Source: Prolixibacteraceae bacterium (GTDB lineage: Bacteria; Bacteroidota; Bacteroidia; Bacteroidales; Prolixibacteraceae). Taken from it: a stretch of DNA of 64,000 bases. The translations under genes were made by a program, and so were the position numbers. Below the pieces are notes generated by a model that worked only from the letters and a program-made list of their open reading frames with translations, ran no database searches and was not told the origin of the DNA. The stretch covers positions 33,088-97,087 of the forward strand of contig WTWZ01000010.1 of NCBI GenBank assembly GCA_009773765.1, read 5' to 3'. How positions within the stretch are numbered: position 1 is the first letter of the stretch; each line of letters starts with the position of its first letter. This document shows positions 54,046-62,700 of the stretch, piece after piece.

Positions 54046-54108
54046 ACCACATAGGCACATAGGAAACATAGGTTTTTCTTTTCTATGATTTCTATGTGTC
54101 TATGTGGT
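54046..54108. repeat. long imperfect inverted repeat
   Basis: ACCACATAGGCACATAG at 54046-54062 pairs with CTATGTGTCTATGTGGT at 54092-54108 with one G-T mismatch, and the arms extend inward through GAAACATAG and CTATGATTTC. The result is a ~26-bp-arm hairpin with a short loop, between the 53932 and 54146 genes. Similar ACCACATAG elements are dispersed in Bacteroidota genomes in my experience. Confidence 0.6.
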
Positions 54109-54145
54109 TTGATTTATTAGCCAATCGAATCCCTTCAACCCAGGA

Positions 54146-55075
54146 TTATTTTACCCGGTTCATTGTAATTTTTTGTGTCGGAATATCATTTTTCAAAATG
54201 ATCTCTTCAAACATATCAGGATTTTTAAATTCGATTTTCCACTCCCATGTATCGCCGCTTGCGGTTGTTGTAACCGGACCGTAATACCGCATGGTGCATG
54301 TGCTTTTGGTGTCGAACCACGACGAATAAATGGCATTGTCAACGCCTTTTATCATTTCGGCCATCGTAAATTTACCCGCGCCGGTATCATATCCCCAGAG
54401 TTGTTTTCCTTCCATAACAATTTTGCCTTTTGTAACAGCTTTGAAATAACACTCCATTCCGGTTCCATAAGGTTTTACATTCCAGTAAATTGCGGTGTCT
54501 TTCGCCATTTCACATTTCCATGAACCTATGAATTGTTTGTGTAGCTCAATTTGTTCATTTTTAGCCGAATTGTCTGCATTGGCAGCTTTTTCCTCCATCG
54601 GCAAATTATAAATCGCCATCAGCGCGAATTTCCAGTTTCCATCCAACTGTTTCATCACAACAATCCTCGCCTGGTTGGCTTCAAACGGTTTATCGTTCAT
54701 GGTACCTTTCCAGTTGGTTTTGCTGGTAATCCAGGCGCTTTCGTCCATAATATCAATCTGAAAACCCGAGAATGTGCAGGTCATCAGGCTTCTGTCCCAA
54801 CTGGTATCATCAACCTCTTTTTGCTGGCTGGCATTGATGTTCTCCCAGCCAAGGATCACATTTTCCCCGGTAGTTGAATACCAGATTTTTTGCGAGGTTG
54901 CATCCTGAACCCAGAATTCAGCCATCGCAGCAGCATCCTGTTTCAGGTAGGCATTTTTTTCGGCTTCGAAAACCGCTTTAATTGCGGCTTCTTCTTTGGC
55001 AATGTCAATTTTTTCTTCACATGCTGTGAATACCCAAATTGCAAGGGTCATCAAAAAGAAAAGATTTGTTTTCAC
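54146..55075 (-). CDS. lipoprotein with SnoaL/NTF2-like domain and DUF1579-like domain
   Basis: A 309-residue lipoprotein with lipobox WVFTACEEK (Cys19). Residues ~25-165 have an NTF2/SnoaL-like alpha+beta fold (IKAVFEAEKNAYLKQDAAAMAEFWVQDA, GNWKFALMAIYNLPM), a type used as a small-molecule-binding or nonenzymatic domain. The second half (~175-305, FIGSWKCEMAKDTAIYWNV...TMNRVK) resembles a lipocalin-like DUF1579 barrel. Periplasmic location is inferred from the signal. No pathway is indicated by the neighbours. Confidence 0.65.
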   Translation of the reverse strand: MKTNLFFLMTLAIWVFTACEEKIDIAKEEAAIKAVFEAEKNAYLKQDAAAMAEFWVQDATSQKIWYSTTGENVILGWENINASQQKEVDDTSWDRSLMTCTFSGFQIDIMDESAWITSKTNWKGTMNDKPFEANQARIVVMKQLDGNWKFALMAIYNLPMEEKAANADNSAKNEQIELHKQFIGSWKCEMAKDTAIYWNVKPYGTGMECYFKAVTKGKIVMEGKQLWGYDTGAGKFTMAEMIKGVDNAIYSSWFDTKSTCTMRYYGPVTTTASGDTWEWKIEFKNPDMFEEIILKNDIPTQKITMNRVK

Positions 55076-55087
55076 AATGATTTGAGT

Positions 55088-55177
55088 TTAAAGTTTTAGG
55101 TGAAATTTCCAGAAATCCAGCGTGGTTTTAATAATCATCCGGGTGGTTTCGTTGTCGTCGAGGGCATCGAAACCATG
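55088..55177 (-). pseudogene. 3' relic of an alpha/beta hydrolase gene
   Basis: The minus strand reads HGFDALDDNETTRMII followed by KTTLDFWKFHLKL and a stop. This looks like the catalytic-His end of a prolyl-oligopeptidase or dienelactone-hydrolase-like enzyme. A stop codon immediately precedes it, and no upstream coding frame joins it, so only the last ~29 codons remain. Assignment rests on a short segment and is tentative. The rest of 55076-55356 has no gene. Confidence 0.35.
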
Positions 55178-55356
55178 TTATTTTATGCTTAACAGGCTGT
55201 TAATTAGATATTGTATGTTTTTTAAACTGAACATGGGGAATTAAGTGACCGGGTAAATATAATTCAGCTCTTAAATTCCAGTATAATAGTATAATTGTGG
55301 AATGGGCTTAGATACAATATCGGTTTTTGATATTGTGCCGTTTTATACAATAACAG

Positions 55357-56466
55357 TCACTTTCCCGAAAATTCCCCCGGCAATTCATCCGGTTCGTATG
55401 CCTGGTTGCGGTATTGTGGATTAAAACCAGCATCGCGGATGGCCTTCTGAATTCCTTCAGCGTTCATTTTGTATTTTGCGCCGGCCGCCGAAACCACATT
55501 TTCTTCCATCATTATCGAGCCAAAATCGTTGGCGCCACCATGCAAACAAAGTTGCCCGGTTAATGCGCCTACGGTTAACCACGAGGCCTGAAGGTTTTTT
55601 ACATTGTTCAGCATAATACGGCTCATGGCAACCAGATGCAAATAATCGTTGGCAGTGGAGGTGTTTTTGATTCCTTTTTGTTGCAAAAACGTTCCTTCGT
55701 CCATAAACGGCCAGGGCACAAAAGTTACAAATCCATAATTTCCATCAGGCTTTTCACCCTGTACCTCTCTCAGCCTGATTAAATGTTCCAGCCGTTCTTT
55801 TTTGGTTTCAATATGTCCAAACATCATGGTTGCCGAAGTTACAAGGTTCATTTTATGGGCTTCACGCATTACATTGAGCCAATCCTGAGTGCTGCATTTA
55901 CCTGGTGAAATGCTTTTTCGAACACGATCCGAGAGTATTTCGGCGCCGGCTCCCGGTAAACTGTCCATGCCCGATTCAACCAGTATTTCAAGAACTTCGC
56001 GAAAACTCTTTCGTTCTTTTTTTGCCAGAAAAGCAACTTCGGGTGGCCCGAGGGTGTGCAGTTTTAAATCGGGGTAACAGTTTTTTATTTCCGAAAACAA
56101 ACCGGTATAAAAATCAAGTCCGAGTTTGGGGTGCATACCGCCCTGCAATAACACCTGCCTGCCGCCAACAGCGTACAATTCATCTATTTTTTCGCAATAT
56201 TGGCCAATTGTGGTAATGTATTGAACCTCTTCGTTTATTTTACAATGAAAATTACAAAACTGGCAACCCGACACACAAACGTTCGTTATGTTGATATTCC
56301 GGTCGATTATCCAGCCCACTTTATTTCCCGGTACCTGTTTTTGGCGGCATTCGGCGGCAACCATCATCAGTTCTTTTGTTGAAACATGTTCATCAACATA
56401 CATCCCCTCTTCCAAAGTAATTGGTTCAAGCTCAATTGCTTTCTTTAAAATACTTTCCGCCCTCAT
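55357..56466 (-). CDS. mqnC: cyclic dehypoxanthinyl futalosine synthase MqnC
   Basis: A 369-residue radical SAM enzyme with cluster motif CVSGCQFC near residue 63 and family signatures LLQGGMHPKLGLDFY, LHTLGPPEVAF, SLPGAGAEILSDRVR, TSATMMFGHIET, FVPWPFMDEGT and GANDFGSIMMEENVVSAAG. MqnC closes the dehypoxanthine futalosine ring in the futalosine route to menaquinone, so the organism probably makes menaquinone this way. It is distinguished from MqnE by the GANDFGSIMMEENV sequence. Divergent from the leucyl aminopeptidase gene. Confidence 0.9.
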   Translation of the reverse strand: MRAESILKKAIELEPITLEEGMYVDEHVSTKELMMVAAECRQKQVPGNKVGWIIDRNINITNVCVSGCQFCNFHCKINEEVQYITTIGQYCEKIDELYAVGGRQVLLQGGMHPKLGLDFYTGLFSEIKNCYPDLKLHTLGPPEVAFLAKKERKSFREVLEILVESGMDSLPGAGAEILSDRVRKSISPGKCSTQDWLNVMREAHKMNLVTSATMMFGHIETKKERLEHLIRLREVQGEKPDGNYGFVTFVPWPFMDEGTFLQQKGIKNTSTANDYLHLVAMSRIMLNNVKNLQASWLTVGALTGQLCLHGGANDFGSIMMEENVVSAAGAKYKMNAEGIQKAIRDAGFNPQYRNQAYEPDELPGEFSGK

Positions 56467-56527
56467 TTTCCTGCTTATTGCCCCATTGGTTTTCCAACAA
56501 CATTTAATGTTATTTTAGCCAAAAATT

Positions 56528-57955
56528 ATGGTTATGATTCCAAAAATTTCAAAAATAGCAGATTTAAAAGAAAACTGTTCAACTGCCATCATATTTGATA
56601 ATATCGGTCAATATCACTTTTCAGGATTTACCGAAGCTGAAAAAGATTTTGTGATCCGAAAACTTGAAAAGAACAATTACTGCGTCGTAAACAAATACCC
56701 AAACCTGTTTTTCTTTTTCAAAACCAAAGCTGAAAAAGAACATTATCAGGAAGTGGAAAAGGCACGGGTAGCAGGTTCGAAATTTTACGACACTTTAAAA
56801 GAAGATAAAATTGACGCGGTTCAGATTGCTGATTTAAGTAAAGCGGAATTTGGGCTTGCCTTTATTGAAGGCCTGCTTTTATCGTGTTATTCATTCGAAA
56901 AATACAAAAAAGAGAAGGATGATTTTCTGCTGAAAAGCGTTGAAATTGCGGGAAACTGTATTTCAAATGCTCAAATTGAAGAATTGCTGAATGTTACACA
57001 AGCTGTTTTTTACGCCCGCAATCTGGTAAACGAACCACTTTCGTTTTTAACGGCAAACCAGTTTTCGAAAGAAATTGAAAAAATGGGTGAAGAAGCCGGT
57101 TTTTCGGTTGAAGTTTTTCATAAAGAAAAAATTGAAGCCCTGAAAATGGGAGGTTTGCTGGCAGTAAATAAAGGAAGTATTGATCCGCCAACTTTTAATA
57201 TTTTGGAATGGAAACCTGAAAATGCCAAAACAGAAAAACCGTTTGTACTGGTGGGGAAGGGGATTGTTTTTGATACCGGTGGCTTGAGTTTGAAACCCAC
57301 CCCAAAATCGATGGATTACATGAAAAGCGACATGGCCGGGGGAGCAGTTGTGGCTTCCGCCATTTATGCGCTTGCAAAAAACAAGGTTGCCGTTCATGTA
57401 ATTGGGTTAATCCCCGCAACCGATAACCGCCCCGATGGAAATGCTTATGTTCCGGGCGATATAATTACCATGTTCGACGGCACGACTGTTGAAATAAAAA
57501 ACACCGATGCAGAGGGGCGGCTGATTCTGGCCGATGCACTGAGTTATGCCAAAAAATATTCTCCCGAACTGGTTATCGACATTGCAACTTTAACCGGGGC
57601 CGCCGATATTGTGGCAGGCAAACACGCATCGGTTGTTATGGGAAACACCGGGGAATACATTCAGAAATTAAAGAAAACAGGGAAAGAAACTTTCGAGCGT
57701 TTGATTGAAGTTCCGCTTTGGGAAGAATATGCACTGCCGCTGAAATCGACGGTTGCCGATTTAAATAATCTGGGGATCAGAGAGGCACAGTCAACCATTG
57801 CCGGTAAATTTCTGGAACATTTTACTGGTTACAACTGGATTCACCTTGATACTGCCGGAACGCCATTTCTCGACGAAAAAGACAGTTACCGTCCGGTTGG
57901 GGGCACAGGTTTCGGAACCCGGCTGCTTTTTAACTTTTTGAAAAATTTAGATTAA
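56528..57955 (+). CDS. leucyl aminopeptidase family M17
   Basis: A 475-residue cytosolic aminopeptidase. The di-metal centre motifs are FVLVGKGIVFDTGG (with Lys), SDMAGGAVVAS (Asp) and NTDAEGRLILADAL (Asp, Glu and catalytic Arg), all of M17 type. It removes N-terminal amino acids from peptides, using Zn or Mn. An additional N-terminal macro-domain-like region covers ~1-160. It begins the plus-strand run toward pdxA-ruvA-sprA, but the 57-bp gap leaves operon membership open. Confidence 0.93.
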   Translation: MVMIPKISKIADLKENCSTAIIFDNIGQYHFSGFTEAEKDFVIRKLEKNNYCVVNKYPNLFFFFKTKAEKEHYQEVEKARVAGSKFYDTLKEDKIDAVQIADLSKAEFGLAFIEGLLLSCYSFEKYKKEKDDFLLKSVEIAGNCISNAQIEELLNVTQAVFYARNLVNEPLSFLTANQFSKEIEKMGEEAGFSVEVFHKEKIEALKMGGLLAVNKGSIDPPTFNILEWKPENAKTEKPFVLVGKGIVFDTGGLSLKPTPKSMDYMKSDMAGGAVVASAIYALAKNKVAVHVIGLIPATDNRPDGNAYVPGDIITMFDGTTVEIKNTDAEGRLILADALSYAKKYSPELVIDIATLTGAADIVAGKHASVVMGNTGEYIQKLKKTGKETFERLIEVPLWEEYALPLKSTVADLNNLGIREAQSTIAGKFLEHFTGYNWIHLDTAGTPFLDEKDSYRPVGGTGFGTRLLFNFLKNLD

Positions 57956-58012
57956 AAAAACGTAACTTTGGCCTCTTTAAACAAAAAATAAAAGATTAGA
58001 AACCGAATAAAA

Positions 58013-59113
58013 ATGGCACATCAGGATACTATTAAGGTAGGAATAACACACGGGGATATTAACGGGATTGGTTACGAAGTGATTATTAAAACACTCATGG
58101 AACCACACATGACAGAAATGTGCATCCCAATTATTTATGGTTCTCCAAAAGTTGCAGCTTACCACCGTAAAGCGCTCAATATTGAAAATTTAAGTTTCAA
58201 CCATATTCGGAATGCCAGCGAAGCCAATCCGAAACGAATAAATATAATTAACTGTATCGACGATAATGTGCGTGTTGAACTCGGAAAATCAACCCGCGAG
58301 GCAGGCGAATCGGCATTAAATGCACTCGATGCTGCCTGTATGGATTTGGAAAAGGGTTTAATTGATGTTTTGGTAACAGCGCCTATCAACAAAGACAACA
58401 TTCAAAGCGAACATTTCAGTTTTCCGGGACATACCGAATACCTGGCCCAACGGTTTAAAACCAGTAATTACCTGATGCTAATGGTTAGCGAAACCATGAA
58501 AATGGGTGTTGTTACAACACATATTCCCCTTTCCGAAGTTTCGAAAAGTATAACAAAAGAAGCTGTACTTTCAAAATTAAGAATAATTGCAAAGTCGTTA
58601 TTGCAGGACTTTTCGATTAACAAACCACGGATTGCCGTTTTTGGGTTAAACCCTCATGCCGGCGACAACGGATTATTGGGAAATGAAGAAAACGAAGTTA
58701 TATTACCCGCTGTAGTTCAGGCCAAAAAAGAAGGGATAATTGCACTTGGCCCTTATCCTGCCGACGGATTTTTTGGTTCTGAGGATTACCGTAAATTCGA
58801 CGCCATACTTGCAATGTACCATGATCAGGGAATGATCCCCTTCAAGCTGGCTTCGTTCGAACGTGGCGTAAATTATACTGCCGGATTGCCTGTAATCAGG
58901 ACATCGCCCGCGCACGGCACGGCATATTCGCTGGCCGGAGAGGATAAAGCATCGCCCGAATCGTTCAGGCAAGCAATGTTTATGGCTGTTGACATATTTA
59001 AGAGCCGGAAACTTTACGCCGAAATAACTAAAAACCCTTTGAAATCATATAATGTCAATCCAAACCAGGTTGACGAAAGTGTAAATTTGGAGGATGAAGG
59101 CGACCACTTATAA
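58013..59113 (+). CDS. pdxA: 4-hydroxythreonine-4-phosphate dehydrogenase PdxA
   Basis: A 366-residue dehydrogenase of DXP-dependent vitamin B6 synthesis. VGITHGDINGIGYEVIIKTL at the start, DVLVTAPINKDNIQ, FPGHTEYLAQRF with a metal His, NPHAGDNG, AMYHDQGMIPFKL and RTSPAHGTAYSLAG are family motifs including the zinc-binding His residues. It oxidises 4-phosphohydroxy-L-threonine with NAD. ruvA starts 16 bp downstream. Confidence 0.95.
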   Translation: MAHQDTIKVGITHGDINGIGYEVIIKTLMEPHMTEMCIPIIYGSPKVAAYHRKALNIENLSFNHIRNASEANPKRINIINCIDDNVRVELGKSTREAGESALNALDAACMDLEKGLIDVLVTAPINKDNIQSEHFSFPGHTEYLAQRFKTSNYLMLMVSETMKMGVVTTHIPLSEVSKSITKEAVLSKLRIIAKSLLQDFSINKPRIAVFGLNPHAGDNGLLGNEENEVILPAVVQAKKEGIIALGPYPADGFFGSEDYRKFDAILAMYHDQGMIPFKLASFERGVNYTAGLPVIRTSPAHGTAYSLAGEDKASPESFRQAMFMAVDIFKSRKLYAEITKNPLKSYNVNPNQVDESVNLEDEGDHL

Positions 59114-59129
59114 TTAAGCACCAACAAAA

Positions 59130-59711
59130 ATGTACGAATTTATCCGGGGGGCAATTAAAGAACGAAATCCGGCACACATTGTAATTGAAGCCGGCGGTAT
59201 TGGTTATTACGTTAACATATCTTTAAACACATACAGTAAATTCAACCAGAAAACAGAGGGTTTGCTTTACCTGCATCAGGTGGTACGCGAAGACGCCCAT
59301 ATTTTTTATGGCTTTGCGGAGAAAAGCGAACGTGAACTTTTCCGTAACCTGATTTCGGTGAATGGTGTCGGGGCCAATACCGCTATTATGATGCTGTCGT
59401 CATTAAACCCCGATGAAATTGCCGCTGCAGTTACCACCGAAAATGTTGCTGTTTTAAAAGCGGTGAAAGGAATAGGTATTAAAACAGCCCAGCGCATCAT
59501 CATAGATTTAAAAGATAAACTCGGAAAATTGGCCGAAACCAGCCAAATTTTCCTTTCGCCAAACAATACAATTCTAAATGAATCGTTATCAGCATTAGTC
59601 ATGCTCGGATTCGTAAAAAGGGACGCGGAAAAAGTAGTAGCCAAAATACTTCAGGAGCAACCGCAAACGACCGTTGAAGGCGTGATTAAACTTGCGTTAA
59701 AAAGGTTATAA
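59130..59711 (+). CDS. ruvA: Holliday junction helicase subunit RuvA
   Basis: A 193-residue RuvA with domain I (MYEFIRGAIKERNPAHIVIE), two HhH motifs (NLISVNGVGANTAI and AVKGIGIKTAQRIIIDLKDKL) and the C-terminal RuvB-binding domain III. RuvA binds Holliday junctions and loads RuvB. It sits directly before sprA with 6 bp between them, an arrangement common in Bacteroidota. Confidence 0.95.
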   Translation: MYEFIRGAIKERNPAHIVIEAGGIGYYVNISLNTYSKFNQKTEGLLYLHQVVREDAHIFYGFAEKSERELFRNLISVNGVGANTAIMMLSSLNPDEIAAAVTTENVAVLKAVKGIGIKTAQRIIIDLKDKLGKLAETSQIFLSPNNTILNESLSALVMLGFVKRDAEKVVAKILQEQPQTTVEGVIKLALKRL

Positions 59712-59717
59712 ACGGGA

Positions 59718-62700
59718 ATGGAATTAGGCCGAAGTTTAAATAAAATATACTTCTTTCTGTTACTTACATTTTTACTGATCCTTGCTAAACCGGGCAAAGC
59801 TGTGAACAATGGAGAAATGTCTGCCGTTTTCCACCAACAGGCTCAGGATACCATTGATACCGACACCATCGGGCCACTCCCGTTTCCGTTTAAAGATCAG
59901 CCAGCTTTCGGATATTCAAAAACCGATTCAATCAAACTTTTTCTGAATAAACCCGGCAATATAAAATATGAGGTTGAATACGACCCGGTTACCGGGCAGT
60001 ATGTTTTTTACGAAAAAGTTGGGACCCTGAACTATCGTCTGCCGCAAACCATGTCGCTCGAAGATTATATTGACTACGATTTTGAGAAATCGATAAAGAG
60101 CTACTGGAGAGAACGGGCACAAATTCAATCTGAAGATCAAAAAAGGTCATTAATCCCTGAACTTACCATTGGAGGAGAAGCATTTAACCGCATTTTTGGC
60201 GGAAATACCATAAATATTCAACCACAGGGTTATGTTGAAGTGAGTTTTGGTTACCAGATGAATGCCACCGAAAACCCATCGATTCCCGAGCGTTTAAGAA
60301 AAGTCCCTACATTCGATTTCGACCAAAAAATACAGATGAACGTAATGGGGCAAATTGGCACCAAAATGAACATGCGTGTGAATTACAACACCGAAGCCTC
60401 ATTTGATTACGAGAATAAAATGAACCTCGAATATACAGGCGAAGAAGACGAAATTATTAAAAGAATTGAAGCAGGGAATGTTTCCCTGCCATTAAACGGA
60501 TCGCTCATTACCGGAGCTTCCAACCTGTTTGGTATTAAATCGGAACTACAATTTGGAAAACTTACCCTGACCACCATTTTTTCGCAACAAAAAGGCGAAT
60601 CGCAAATGGTGGAAACCGAGGGAGGGGCACAAATCACCAATTTCGAAATTTCGGCTGAAAACTACGATGCCAACCGGCACTTCTTTCTGTCGCACTATTT
60701 TCGCGATAACTACGACAAATGGCTGCAAAATACGGCCGTTCCTCTAACCCCCATCAGTATTAACAAAATAGAAGTTTGGGTAACCAACAAATCAAACAAC
60801 TTTACCGAAGCCCGTAACATACTGGCTTTACAGGATTTAGGCGAGCACGATCCTAATATTTACAACCAGCTTCCCCAGTTTCAGGCAACCAAAGGCTTGC
60901 CATATCCTCAAAATATATATCCGTTTAACGATGCTAACGGGTTGTATTACGAAATGGCAAATACATACGCCGACATTCGTTACGTGCAGAATATTACGTC
61001 GGTAATGTCGCAATTCGGAAATGAGTTTGTTGGGGGCCGCGATTTCGAGAAAATAGAACAGGCCAGAAAACTCAGTCCATCTGAATTCTCTGTAAATACA
61101 AGGCTGGGTTATATTTCAATCAATTCGGCATTAAATACCGACGAAATTTTGGCCGTGGCATTTAATTATACCTCAAACGGGGCAACATATCAGGTGGGCG
61201 AGTTTTCAACCGATGGTGTAACAGCTCCGCAAACCCTGATTTTAAAATTGTTAAAGGGAACCAACCTCACCCCAAAACTCCCAACATGGAAACTGATGAT
61301 GAAGAATGTGTATAACCTGAATGCCTATCAGCTAACCAGCGATGAATTCAGGCTGAATGTGGTTTACCAGAACGATTCAACCGGAACTTTAATCAATTAC
61401 ATCCCGGCCGGAAGGATCAACGGACATATTCTTCTGGAAGTGATGAACCTCGACAAACTCAACAAACAACTCGACCCCTACAAAGACGGGTTGTTCGATT
61501 ATATTGAAGGTATTACGGTTCAATCGAATAACGGCCGTATTATTTTCCCCGTACTCGAACCTTTTGGCAAGCATTTGGCCGACTCTCTGCAGGATCCGGT
61601 TTTGATTGAAAAATACACTTTTCAGTCATTGTACGATTCTACAAAAACTTATGCGGAACAGGACGCCGAGCGCAACAAATTTAAACTCGTTGGAAGTTAC
61701 AAGGGAGCCTCCAGTTCAGAAATAATGCTGAACACACTTAACCTGACACAGGGTTCGGTAAAGGTTACCGCCGGCGGGAGGCAACTGGTTGAAAATATTG
61801 ATTACACCGTCGATTATTCGCTTGGCAGGGTTAAAGTTATTAACCAGGCATTGCTCGAAGCCGGGACGCCTATCCAGGTATCAACGGAAAGCGAGGATAT
61901 GTTTTCTATGCAACGGAAAACGTTAATGGGTGCTTACGCCAATTATGCCTTTTCCGATAATTTTAACATCGGCGGTACCGCTTTGTATGCTTATGAAAGG
62001 CCCCTGACTAAAAAAGTAAATTACGGCAGCGACCCCGTTTCGAATTTAATGATTGGAATGGATGCGCGCTACTCAACAGAAAGTATGCTGCTTACCAAGG
62101 CGGTTGACGCGCTTCCGTTTTACACCACAAAAACACCATCGTCCATTAATTTCGAAGCCGAAATTGCCCGGTTAATCCCGGGGCTTTCAAGGCAAATCAG
62201 CGAAGCAGGCACTGTTTACGTTGACGATTTTGAAGGCACAAAAACATCCATTTCGTTAAAAGCACGCCAGGCATGGGTTTTGGCCAGTACCCCGCAGTTC
62301 CAGGACGACCTTTTCCCTGAAGGGGGCCTTACCAACCAACTCGATTACGGGATGAACCGTGCCAAACTGGCGTGGTACATGGTTGACCCTTTGTTTCTCA
62401 GAAATAACAGCCTGACGCCCACGTACATAAAAAATGACCTCGACATGCAGTCGGACCATTTCATGCGCGAAATTTTTGAAAAAGAAATATTCCCTGCCAA
62501 AGAATCGCCCGTTGGGCAGCCAACCAACATTCCAGTACTCGACCTTGCCTTTTATCCCAAAGAACGCGGCCCGTATAACTTCGATGCGGGGAAAAGCAGT
62601 TTAGCAGCCGGGATTAACCCCGATGGTACGCTTAGGTCGCCTGAAACCCGCTGGGGCGGGATTATGCGTAAAATTGAAACCAGCGATTTTGAGAATTCCA

